A DNA stretch of 64,000 nucleotides from FEN-33 sp963768775 (GTDB taxonomy: Archaea > Thermoplasmatota > Thermoplasmata > Methanomassiliicoccales > UBA472), in assembly GCA_963768775.1 (NCBI GenBank), contig CAVYIY010000005.1:62001-126000 (forward strand), in the 5' to 3' direction. Under the pieces are notes generated by a model that worked only from the letters and a program-made list of their open reading frames with translations, had not been told where the DNA came from and ran no database searches. Positions 53,460-61,827 of this stretch are shown here, in pieces (position 1 is the stretch's first letter; every line of letters begins with the position of its first letter). Made by a program: the position numbers and the translations under genes.

Positions 53460-54244
53460 TCACCACTCTCCTACTTTCTTAAGGGCGGACTCGGAGAACA
53501 CCGTCAGCCTGCCTGCGTCGCCGCCTGGGGCCAGTAGGCCCGGGTTCAGCTTCTCCGGCAGTTACGATCTCGACTCCGGCCAGGTTCTTGGCGCCGATGA
53601 ACAGGGCCGCTTGCGGGTCCGACGACCACGATGAGTATGCCGCGAGGCGCCTTGAACCGCCTGCCTCTCATCTTGCCCTTTCCCGGCCTGACCTTCTTGC
53701 CTTCCTTGGCCCGGATGACATCTCCCTCGAGCCCCATGCTCCTGAGGGCCAGGAGCACCTCGGAGGTGGTGTTCAGCGTCTCGATGTCGTCCTCGACGAC
53801 GACCGGCAGGGTGACGTTCTCGTCGAACTGGTGGCCGCGCTTCTTGACCTGTCCGCGTCGGCAGGTGCAGGCTAGGGCGGAGAGCCTAGCGAGGATCCTC
53901 TCCTTCCGGTTGCACTTCAGGGACCAGTCCTTCTCGGCCTTCGGCGGGAACGCCCGGCGGCCGCCGACGTTGTTGGGCGATTCGGCGGCCTTCGCTCCCT
54001 GTGTGAGCCTCTGGACCCGCGCGACTCCACGGCCCTTTCCCCAGGTGGAGACGGCAGTGCCTGATACCGGCGCCTCGGCGAGCCCGTAGGGCTGCCTCCT
54101 GTTCGCCTCCTCGGCGACGACTGCCTTCCTGATCACATCAGGGCGGTAGATGGTGTGGAACACGGTCGGCAGGTCCGCGGTCTTGACGACGTCGCCCTTG
54201 AGGGAATAAACGTTGACTTTATTCCGTTTCTTCTTGGCCATCAT
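53460..54244 (-). CDS. rpl4: Ribosomal protein L4 (uL4, frameshifted)
   Basis: From ATG 54244/54241 one long frame gives KKRNKVNVYSLKGDVVKTAD, VSTWGKGRGVARVQRLTQGA and RRAFPPKAEKDWSLKCNRKE. It continues with KGKMRGRRFKAPRGILIVVV. Shifts near 53618 and 53545 lead to FIGAKNLAGVEIVTA and RLTVFSESALKKVGEW, the conserved C-terminus. Confidence 0.93.
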
Positions 54245-54246
54245 GT

Positions 54247-55256
54247 TTAGGCCCCCTGCTTGGATTCTAGTGATACGTACACCATGTTCGGGCGCCTCCT
54301 TCAGGACGGTGCCAGCTCGTTCCTTACCGGGTCCCGCAGGCGGACCAGTCTCTTGGTCGGTCCCGGCACTGAGCCGTGGATCAGAACGTAGTGGTTGACG
54401 ACCTGCCCGTAGTGCACGAACCCGCCCTTGGGGTTGATCTCTTCGCCCTTGGTGCCGATCTTGAGGACCCGCTTGTTGATCTCGGTCCTCTGGTGGTAGC
54501 CCATCTGACCGGCCTGCGGCACGGTCGGGCCGGACGTACCCGGGCCTCTTCGGCGCCAAGGGTACCGACCATGCGGCGGTGCTTGCTGTTCTTGTGGGAC
54601 AGCAGCTTCATTCCCCAGCGCTTGATCGCTCCCTGGAATCCCTTCCCCTTGGTGATCGCGGCGACGTCGATCATCGTCGCCGTCCTTGGCGAAGTCGGTG
54701 ACGGTGATGTCCTTGCCCAGGATGGACTTGGCATACTCCATCCTCTTGTCCATGGAGCCGCCGCCGATGCGGAGTTCCATGAGCTCGGGCTTCTTCTTCG
54801 GCACGCCCTTCACCAATTTCGGCTGGGTGTAGGCCAGAATGCGAATGTCCTCGATATCGATGTCCTTCAGCTTCTCCCAGGCCTTCTCTGCTTCCTCCTT
54901 CTTGGGGATGGGGAGCAGACGGGACAGGGTCTCATCGACGTTCGGGGCCCAGACCTCTCCGGCGGTTCTCAGGCCATAGCGGGTGTTCTCGTAGATCCTG
55001 ATCGCCGCCACCTTCATCGGTGGGACCTCAACAACCGTTACCGGGACTCTCAGTCTCCTGGCCGGCGGTGGTGCTTTGTCTAGCGGAAATCGACGATGAA
55101 GGCATGGGTCATTCCGGCCTTGTAACCGGCGAATCCCTGAACCTTAGGGCCTTCGCTGATCTCTGGCCAGGCATCCATCCTGGGCGTCTGTCGCTTCGCT
55201 CTCTTCCTTGGCGAATACGCTTTCGAACCTTGTCTTGGACGTCTTATGTTCGACAT
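54247..55256 (-). CDS. rpl3: Ribosomal protein L3 (uL3, several frameshifts)
   Basis: First gene of the superoperon. ATG 55256 begins MSNIRRPRQGSKAYSPRKRA, followed by KVQGFAGYKAGMTHAFIVDF. After a shift near 55055 comes PPMKVAAIRIYENTRYGLRT. Shifts near 54678, 54535 and 54296 join KGFQGAIKRWGMKLLSHKNS, GQMGYHQRTEINKRVLKIGT and the C-terminal MVYVSLESKQGA with TAA 54247. Confidence 0.93.
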
Positions 55257-55470
55257 GATTCCCCCTCTCAGCTCTACGAGAGAGTACACTCTCTGTTGCT
55301 AACGCTCGATTCCGAAGAGTGTCTTTCGTGAACCTTCGACCGTGACACCGTTCTCGTGGTCCAGAATGGTTGGACCACGGCAAAGGGATGCTGTCGCATT
55401 GCCCATGGGGTCTGGTCGAACGTCCTTAGCGCGTTGAGCGAAGTGCGATACTGGTCTATCTATATAAGTC
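55257..55470 (-). promoter_or_regulatory. Promoter and structured 5' leader of the ribosomal superoperon
   Basis: A minus-strand TATA box CTTATATAG lies at 55460-55468, predicting a transcript that starts near 55438 and runs about 180 bases before the L3 ATG. That leader contains a perfect 9-bp hairpin (CGTGGTCCA/TGGACCACG, 55355-55379, 7-base loop) and a 7-bp hairpin (AGAGAGT/ACTCTCT, 55279-55294). The second sits near the L3 ribosome binding region. Long structured leaders are unusual in archaea with short leaders, so autoregulation is possible. Confidence 0.6.
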
Positions 55471-55541
55471 AATCGGTGACTACCAGTTGCGCCCGATGGA
55501 TCATCTGGATATATCGTTTGGCAAGGAAAGGTGGATCAGCC

Positions 55542-55862
55542 TTAGAGTTTGCCTTCCTTGGCCTTCTTCTGGAGGCGCTTCGACCGCTCCTTCGATGTGA
55601 AGCCGGTCGCCTGCTCCAGGAACTTGTTCCATTGCTTGACCGTCTCCGTCTGCACCTCGATCGGAACGGTCTTATCGGTCGTGTTCGAGATGTCCATGGC
55701 GGTCTTGCTCAGCACCTTAACCTCCACCCTGGTTATCGCACCGAAGGAGGAGACCAATTTGCCCCCCTCGTCCTTGGCGTTGCCGAAGACTGACGACATG
55801 ATCTGCTTCAACTTGTCCCCTTCAATATTCGGATAATGCCCCTTTCTGATGTCGTACTCCAT
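55542..55862 (-). CDS. DUF5611-like small archaeal protein
   Basis: A 106-residue soluble protein: MEYDIRKGHYPNIEGDKLKQ, then FGNAKDEGGKLVSSFGAITR and a basic C-terminal helix (SKERSKRLQKKAKEGKL). It resembles the archaeal DUF5611 family by eye. No catalytic residues are apparent. It lies 285 bases upstream of L3 on the same strand, but the superoperon has its own promoter. Confidence 0.7.
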   Translation of the reverse strand: MEYDIRKGHYPNIEGDKLKQIMSSVFGNAKDEGGKLVSSFGAITRVEVKVLSKTAMDISNTTDKTVPIEVQTETVKQWNKFLEQATGFTSKERSKRLQKKAKEGKL

Positions 55863-55907
55863 CCGATCCCTTCCGATGCAATCGAAATATGATACCTAGC
55901 TATAAAT

Positions 55908-56912
55908 TCAATCGAAGAGCAGCTCGTCCGCGAGATGGCGCTCGACATCGACCGAGGTGCGCATCAATCCCTGCAACCTCAACTCGGTTTGCCAACGGTT
56001 GCGGCATTCGCAGTCCAGGTTCTCGAATTCCTTTGTGTCCTGGCTGAACGAGTGTCTTTTCACCGCGTCGATGAAGGAAGCATCGCACTTCTCGCAATTG
56101 TGCACGCCGCGCAAGCTCCCGGCTCCGCTGGGCGAGGAGAACACGCGCTTTTCCGTGAGCGTCTTGCCCGCCTTCAGCACCTCGACCAGCGAAAAGAGCC
56201 AAGGCGGCCGGTAGTCACCTCTGCGCCATAGCCTTTCCACCATCGTGTCCTTCTGCACGTTGATGGGATTGATGGAGATGCTTTCGGAATAGGGAGCAGC
56301 GAACTCGATGGAGGCGATGGTATCTTGCAGCGCCTGCTTCTCGGTCAAGAAGGGCGGCTTGAGCAGAAGATAGGTGCGAACCGGAATCCCCTTCTCATTC
56401 AACAGTGAGGCAGCTCTCTCATAGTCCTCGACCGAGAATCCCTTCTGCACACATCTGCGAAGGATCTCGTTATTGGCGCTCTCCAGTCCGAGAGCTACCT
56501 GCACTCGTTCTTTGGGTAATGTGATGAGCTCGTCGACCGTAACGAACTCAGGCCTCGATTCGAAAAGGATCCTTCTGGCCGAGGGGAAGGCATCCATGAT
56601 CGCCGTCCGAGCTTCGAGCGGGATCTCGTTCTGATCGAGGAAGCTTCCTGAGGTGTAGATCTTTATGAACTTCTCGTCTTCATAGCGCTCGATCGCCACC
56701 TTCAACTGGGCAAGTATGTCCTGGAGGCCGATCGAGCTGTCGCTGGCGGAATTGTAGCCGCACATCAGGCAGCCTTTCCTCTTGGACCACCAGCAGCCCG
56801 AGGTTCGGAGGATGAGCACCATCGCTCTCACCCTCTCGCCCTCGAGGAGGTCTTCCTCCTTCCAGAGCGCCTCTGGCGTCTGAGTCCGGTCCTCTAACGA
56901 AGTCCTTCTCAT
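55908..56912 (-). CDS. Archaeosine biosynthesis radical SAM protein RaSEA
   Basis: RaSEA works with ArcS to convert a lysine adduct on tRNA position 15 to archaeosine. The cluster motif CWWSKRKGCLMC (Cx7Cx2C) with preceding LILRTSG is characteristic, as are IYTSGSFLDQNEIP, RILFESRPEFVTVDEL and LGLESANNEILRRCVQKGFS. Additional C-terminal Cys residues (CEKCDASF, CECRNRW) may bind zinc. The start is ATG 56912; the length of 334 residues is normal. Confidence 0.9.
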   Translation of the reverse strand: MRRTSLEDRTQTPEALWKEEDLLEGERVRAMVLILRTSGCWWSKRKGCLMCGYNSASDSSIGLQDILAQLKVAIERYEDEKFIKIYTSGSFLDQNEIPLEARTAIMDAFPSARRILFESRPEFVTVDELITLPKERVQVALGLESANNEILRRCVQKGFSVEDYERAASLLNEKGIPVRTYLLLKPPFLTEKQALQDTIASIEFAAPYSESISINPINVQKDTMVERLWRRGDYRPPWLFSLVEVLKAGKTLTEKRVFSSPSGAGSLRGVHNCEKCDASFIDAVKRHSFSQDTKEFENLDCECRNRWQTELRLQGLMRTSVDVERHLADELLFD

Positions 56913-57077
56913 CGACTATCCTCGATCTGCTGACTGAAGACCGAAGTCGTGGATATGCATAAACCTATTGGACTGCCCCAGCGGGTCAGGCAATCGAATT
57001 CTCAGACACCCAGGAGATTGGCAGAACCGAATCCTTTTTAACTGATTGGCGTCCTTGTTTGCGACGAGAGGTTTTTT

Positions 57078-58454
57078 ATGCCAAGGAGAATTGTTGTCAT
57101 AGGTGCTGGTGCTGCCGGACTGACCGCCGCCTCCACCGCGAGAGAGAACAACCCAGAGGCAATAATCGATGTCTTCACCGAGGACGAGCATGTCGCCTAT
57201 TCGCCTTGCGCCGTCATCTATGCCATCGAGGGCGTGATCAAGGAATTCGATTCGATAATAATGCACACGCCGGAGTTCTACAAGGAGAAGCGCAACATCT
57301 CGGTGCACACCAGGACCAGGGTCGCTGCTGTTGACATGGACAAGAAGACGGTGACGCAGGCCGACGGCACCGTCATGCTCTATGATTCCCTGGTGCTCGC
57401 CGCCGGCGCAAGGATGTTCGTTCCTCCCATAGAAGGAGCGAAGCTCCCCGGCCTCTTCACCATCAAGACCGTGAGCGATGGAAAAGCTATCAAGGCCGCT
57501 CTCCAGACCACGGACTGTGTGGTGATCGCAGGGGCTGGCGTCATCGGACTGATGATGGCTGTCGCCGTCAGGAACCTGGGGAAGAAGGTGACGGTCGTCG
57601 AGATGTATCCGAGCGTGATCCCGCGAATAATCGATGAGGATATGGCGGCGCTCGTGCAGAAGCATTGCGAGGGGCTGGGCATTCAGTTCGTCATGGGCAC
57701 TCCGATCACAGCCGTCAAGGGAAATGCGAAGGTCGAGTCGGTAGTGGCTGGAGGGAAGGAGTATCCCTGTGGAACGGTGATAATGGCGACCGGGGTGAGG
57801 GCCAATCTGGAGCTGCCGAACTCGATGGGATTGGAGGTCGGTCAGCTAGGCGCCGTCCGAGCCAGCACCACTCTGCAGCCGTATCGGAAAGGCCGTTTGG
57901 TGAGTGATGTCTACGTGGCCGGAGACATGATCATGTGCCAGAGTGCCGTGACCCCCGGCCCGACCATGAGCCAGCTCGGATCGACCGCGGTGAGGCAGGG
58001 TCGCGTGGCCGGCGTCAACGCCGCCGGCGGGTACGCGACATATCCAGCGGCGCTGTCGCCCTGGATCACCTATCTAGGCGAGATCCAGGCGGCCGGGACC
58101 GGCCTGTCGAAGGGACTGGCGGATTATTTCGGGTTGAGCACCGTGGAAGGCAAGGCCGTCGGGCTAACCCGAGCGCGATACTATCCCGGCGGCAAGAGCA
58201 TCACTGCCAAGATCATCGCTGACAAGGAGACGCACCGGATCCTCGGGGCGCAGCTCGTCGGCGGAGAAGACGTCACCGGGCGCATCAATTGGCTCACGGC
58301 ATCGATCCTGAAGGGCGCGACGGTGGAGGATTTCGCCACCTCGTTCGAGAACGCTTACTGTCCCCCGACCTCCATGGTGAAGGACGTCGTCAACCAGGCC
58401 GCGGAGACGCTGATGGAACAGCTCAAGGCCGCCTGCGCCAAGAGGATCAGCTAG
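57078..58454 (+). CDS. FAD-dependent disulfide oxidoreductase (CoA-disulfide reductase/NADH oxidase family)
   Basis: A 458-residue flavoprotein. The FAD site is IVVIGAGAAGLTAA, the single redox Cys is in HVAYSPCAVIYAIEG, the NAD(P)H site is VVIAGAGVIGLMMAVAV and the second FAD motif is DVYVAGDMI. A dimerisation domain occupies the last 120 residues. The active Cys position is as in CoA-disulfide reductase and Nox enzymes. It is convergent with the Hdr/Flx-like operon, whose last gene ends 37 bases away, which hints at linked thiol/NAD chemistry. Confidence 0.9.
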   Translation: MPRRIVVIGAGAAGLTAASTARENNPEAIIDVFTEDEHVAYSPCAVIYAIEGVIKEFDSIIMHTPEFYKEKRNISVHTRTRVAAVDMDKKTVTQADGTVMLYDSLVLAAGARMFVPPIEGAKLPGLFTIKTVSDGKAIKAALQTTDCVVIAGAGVIGLMMAVAVRNLGKKVTVVEMYPSVIPRIIDEDMAALVQKHCEGLGIQFVMGTPITAVKGNAKVESVVAGGKEYPCGTVIMATGVRANLELPNSMGLEVGQLGAVRASTTLQPYRKGRLVSDVYVAGDMIMCQSAVTPGPTMSQLGSTAVRQGRVAGVNAAGGYATYPAALSPWITYLGEIQAAGTGLSKGLADYFGLSTVEGKAVGLTRARYYPGGKSITAKIIADKETHRILGAQLVGGEDVTGRINWLTASILKGATVEDFATSFENAYCPPTSMVKDVVNQAAETLMEQLKAACAKRIS

Positions 58455-58490
58455 CGACGCTCGTTGCGCGTTGGAACCGGGCTCAGCACC

Positions 58491-59378
58491 TCATTGGTCG
58501 TTGAGCATTCTCTTGACCTGCGCATACGTGAACACCGGCCCGTCGACGCAGACGTATACGCCGCCGATATTGCACCTGCCGCACTTGCCGATGCCGCACT
58601 TCATCTTGTTCTCCAGCGTCGTATAGATCTGCTCGTCCTTCCAGCCTAGCTTCGCCAGGCTCCCGATGCAGGTCTTGATCATGATCGGAGGACCGCAGAT
58701 GACAGCCAGCGCATTCTCCGGGTTGCATTTCAATGCCAGCACGGTCGTGGCCACGAATCCGGTGAATTTCCTGCACGCGGGGTCGAATTTCGCCAGCTCC
58801 GGGTTCTTGTTGTCGAGCGGGAACCAGCCCGGCTCCTCGACATCGATGGTCCGCCTGACGTCGATCGCGCCCTCCTGCTCCAGCGCGTCGATCTCCGACT
58901 TGTACGAGAGGTCGCGCGAGCTGCGCGCGCCGTAGATCAGGTGCAGCTCGCCATAGTCCTTCTTGTTGTCCACGATGTAGTTCATGACCGAGCGGACCGG
59001 AGCCATGCCGATGCCGCCAGCGATGAAGTAAATGTTCTTGCCCTTCCACTCCTCGACCGGGAAGCCGTTGCCGTAAGGCCCGCGGATGCCCAGTTCTTCG
59101 CCGACCTCGAGCTCGTGCAGCTTCTCCGTGACCCTGCCCGTGCGCACCACGCTGAACTCGATGTACCCCTTCGTTGGCGACTGCGATATCGCGAACATCG
59201 ATTCGCCCTTGCCGAACACGGACACCATGCAGGTCTGCCCTGGCCGGTACTTCATCTGGAAGTTCTTGTCCTTGAAGGCGACCCGGAAGGTCTTCACCGC
59301 CCTCTCGCCGGTCGTCTCCTGCGTGATCTTGATTATCTCGGCGATTTGCGGAACGTAGTGGTTCTCGCAGCTCATCAT
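58491..59378 (-). CDS. FAD/NAD(P)-binding, [2Fe-2S] oxidoreductase subunit (HydG/FlxA-like)
   Basis: The diaphorase-type subunit that exchanges electrons with NAD(P)H. The FAD-binding barrel has KYRPGQTCMVSVFGKGE and GIRGPYGNGFPVEEWKGK, the NAD site is IYFIAGGIGMAPVRSVM and ALAVICGPPIMIK. The C-terminal [2Fe-2S] ligands are CGIGKCGRCNIG...VC, the PyrK/HydG pattern. ATG 59378 or 59375 overlaps the stop of the upstream gene. The family includes FlxA, hydrogenase gamma and sulfite reductase B subunits; context favours the FlxA role. Confidence 0.9.
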   Translation of the reverse strand: MMSCENHYVPQIAEIIKITQETTGERAVKTFRVAFKDKNFQMKYRPGQTCMVSVFGKGESMFAISQSPTKGYIEFSVVRTGRVTEKLHELEVGEELGIRGPYGNGFPVEEWKGKNIYFIAGGIGMAPVRSVMNYIVDNKKDYGELHLIYGARSSRDLSYKSEIDALEQEGAIDVRRTIDVEEPGWFPLDNKNPELAKFDPACRKFTGFVATTVLALKCNPENALAVICGPPIMIKTCIGSLAKLGWKDEQIYTTLENKMKCGIGKCGRCNIGGVYVCVDGPVFTYAQVKRMLNDQ

Positions 59379-60401
59379 TTCACCTCGCTGATCACCTTGG
59401 TGATGTCCAGGCCCGCGGGGCAGAGCGCTATGCACCTGCCGCAGCCGACGCACAGATAGCGGCCGGTGCTGTCCTTGGAATACTTGAACTTGTGGTAGTA
59501 CCGGTTCCGCAGCTTCTGCGCCTTCCCGGTGCGCGGGTTGTGGCTCGAGGTGTGCATGGTGAAGTTCGCGAATTGGCAGGAGTCCCAGGTCCGCACCCGC
59601 TTGCTTCCCGGCTCGTCGTTTATGTCGAAGCAGTGGCATGTCGGGCAGTAGTAGGTGCAGGCGCCGCAGCTCAGGCACCTCTTCGCCACATCGTCCCAGT
59701 ACTTGCTGTCGAATGACGAATCCAGCTTGGCGATGGACTCTGCCGGGATCTTCCTGGTGAACCCTTCCGCCGGATTCGGCCTTCTTGATGATTTCGCCCT
59801 TCCTCTCCTCCTGCTTGGAGGATGGTTTCCCCAGGTGCCCTTTCAGGGTTTCGAGGATCTTGCTGCCCTTGTCGGTCATCCCTTCGGCATAGTAGGAGTC
59901 GCCCACGTCATACAACATCACGTCGCTGCCCTCCGTCGCCGCCGGGCTTCCGCCGGTCGACGGGCAGAAGCAGGTCTGGTCGGCGGGGCCGTCGCAGGCA
60001 ATGGTGAAGATCGTGACCTTCTCGCGCCGCGCCTTGTAGTACGAGTCGATGAACTTGCCGCCGCAGAACACCCTATCCAGGTGCGCGATGGCGATGGCGT
60101 CGCAAGGCCTCACACCGAAGATGACCTTCTCCCGGTCATCGGACTTCGCCGGAGTGACGGTGATCTTCCCGCCCTCCTTCTTGTAGGTCAGGAGGAGCTC
60201 CGTCTGCGGGAACAGTATGGCCTTGGGCGGTACGTCCGGCCTGCAGTCGAGTTTCGCGTCGGCGGCGGACGCGTCCTTCCCCAGCTCCCGGTATTCCACC
60301 AGGCCTCGCTTGTTCTTTACGGGGACGTAGACCACGCTGGCGCTGCGGAGCGCATTCAGCGCGTCCGCGATTCCTTCTTTCTTCAAGATGTATTTGCTCA
60401 T
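59375..60401 (-). CDS. Di-[4Fe-4S] electron transfer subunit (HydB/AsrA/FlxB-like), one frameshift
   Basis: It links the FAD subunit to the other iron-sulfur subunits. The N-terminal part matches hydrogenase beta/sulfite reductase A: FGVRPCDAIAIAHLDRVF, ACDGPADQTCFCPSTGG. A shift near 59772 joins it to the ferredoxin-like end with CLSCGACTYYCPTCHC and CVGCGRCIALCPAG. ATG 60401 lies 17 bases after the stop of the preceding gene. Repaired length is about 342 residues. Confidence 0.87.
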
Positions 60402-60417
60402 GCTTCCACCTCCCCGT

Positions 60418-61779
60418 TTACATTATGAACCCGTTTTCGTCTTCCATGTTGGACATGGCGATCAACGGCTTCTGGCATTCCTCGCTGGCAGCCTCGTACT
60501 TGAACAGCTTCTTGACGTCCTTCTCGAGCTTCGCGGTGAGCAGCCTGAGCGGAAGCCTCTGCGGGCACACGCGCTCGCACTCGCCGCAGTCGACGCACCT
60601 GCCAACAAGGTGCGGCAGGCGAGCAAGGTGGTAAACCAGATTCTCCGAGACGTTCACCGATCTCTCGGCCCATCTCGGCTTGTGAGCTTTCTCCTCGGCG
60701 GTAGTGTCCGGTTTTATCGCCACTTCCGTCGGATCGAGCAGGCACTCCTCGCAGTAGCACACCGGGCAGGAGCGCTTGCACGCGTGGCAGCGGATGCAGT
60801 CCGCGAGGATGTCCTCCCAGAGCGCCCATCGCTCCTCGGGCGTCATCTTCTCGATGGCCTCGATCTCGCTGTAGTCCTTCTCGTCCTCCGGGACTTTCTC
60901 CGACGCAAGCACGTCGTAGACCACAGGATTCCTCATGGCGCACTTCACGCATTTCTTGTAGAGGGCGCCTCCCGCGCGCTTGTCGGCGACCCCAGTGCAC
61001 GGGACTCCGATGATGAAGATCTCCTTGCGCGACAGGATGTTCTCGTTCAGCAGCAATCGGAGAGCCTTCGAGTCGCAGCCCCTGACCACGATGCCGACGG
61101 GCTTGACGATCTTCTCCTTCCCGTCGCGCGTCTTGCCGCGTTGGCTCCGGATCTCCTGCGTCAGGTAGGTCACCAGGTTGTTCGCGCAGTTCTTGTTGAA
61201 CGAGAGCTTATCGATGTCCTCCTCGGTCTCGGCGAAGAGCGGTGTGCCGTCTGCACTCCAGCCTATGACGCATTTCAGGCCTCTCTCTCGCAGCGCCTTC
61301 TTCGCTTCCTCTCGGATCTTCTCGTCGCTCAAGTTCTCCTCCTCCCTTTCCTGGCTCTCCGCCTTGAATTTCGTGTTCGGTCCCAACTTCCTGACCTTCT
61401 CGACGGTCGTCTTTACGACATCCGCGAACTTGCCGCCCTCGCTGGCCGACACCCAGCTCATCTGGAACCTGTCAGCCTCGATTCCCATGTAGTCGAGCAT
61501 GCTCCTCAGGAGCTGGAGGTTGCGTCGGGTGTAGAGGTTGCCCTTGAGATAGTGGCAGTCACCCGGATGGCATCCCGACACCAGCACGCCGTCAGCGCCG
61601 TCCTTCAGCGCGCGGAGCACGATCATGGGCGATATCCTGCCGGAGCACATCACCCGGATTATCCTGATGTTCGGCGGGTACTGCAGGCGCGAGACGCCCG
61701 CGAGGTCGGCGCCGGCATAGGAGCACCAGTTGCACAGGAACGCAACGATCTTCGGCTCGAAGACCGGCTCAGCCTTCAC
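60418..61779 (-). CDS. MvhD domain fused to a multi-[4Fe-4S] subunit (FlxD-FlxC-like)
   Basis: Residues about 1-130 are MvhD-like: LCNWCSYAGADLAGVSR, VMCSGRISP and SGCHPGDCHYLKGN, the [2Fe-2S] adaptor that feeds electrons into HdrA. Residues about 180-453 resemble FrhB/FlxC-type iron-sulfur proteins (VKPVGIVVRGCDSKALRLLL, CIRCHACKRSCPVCYCEEC, CVDCGECERVCP). The annotated start is GTG 61779. ATG 61831, overlapping the HdrA stop, opens a 20-codon frame that would join this gene after one base change, so the true start may be there. Confidence 0.85.
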   Translation of the reverse strand: MKAEPVFEPKIVAFLCNWCSYAGADLAGVSRLQYPPNIRIIRVMCSGRISPMIVLRALKDGADGVLVSGCHPGDCHYLKGNLYTRRNLQLLRSMLDYMGIEADRFQMSWVSASEGGKFADVVKTTVEKVRKLGPNTKFKAESQEREEENLSDEKIREEAKKALRERGLKCVIGWSADGTPLFAETEEDIDKLSFNKNCANNLVTYLTQEIRSQRGKTRDGKEKIVKPVGIVVRGCDSKALRLLLNENILSRKEIFIIGVPCTGVADKRAGGALYKKCVKCAMRNPVVYDVLASEKVPEDEKDYSEIEAIEKMTPEERWALWEDILADCIRCHACKRSCPVCYCEECLLDPTEVAIKPDTTAEEKAHKPRWAERSVNVSENLVYHLARLPHLVGRCVDCGECERVCPQRLPLRLLTAKLEKDVKKLFKYEAASEECQKPLIAMSNMEDENGFIM

Positions 61780-61827
61780 ACCTGAGTCGCTTGCCCGCCT
61801 CTGTGCCCTCTGCTGCCTGGCTTCCGC

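Noticed and set aside
48135..55256. Ribosomal genes as pseudogenes
   Set aside because: These are single-copy essential genes in canonical order, with conserved residues in every piece; sequence error is far more likely.
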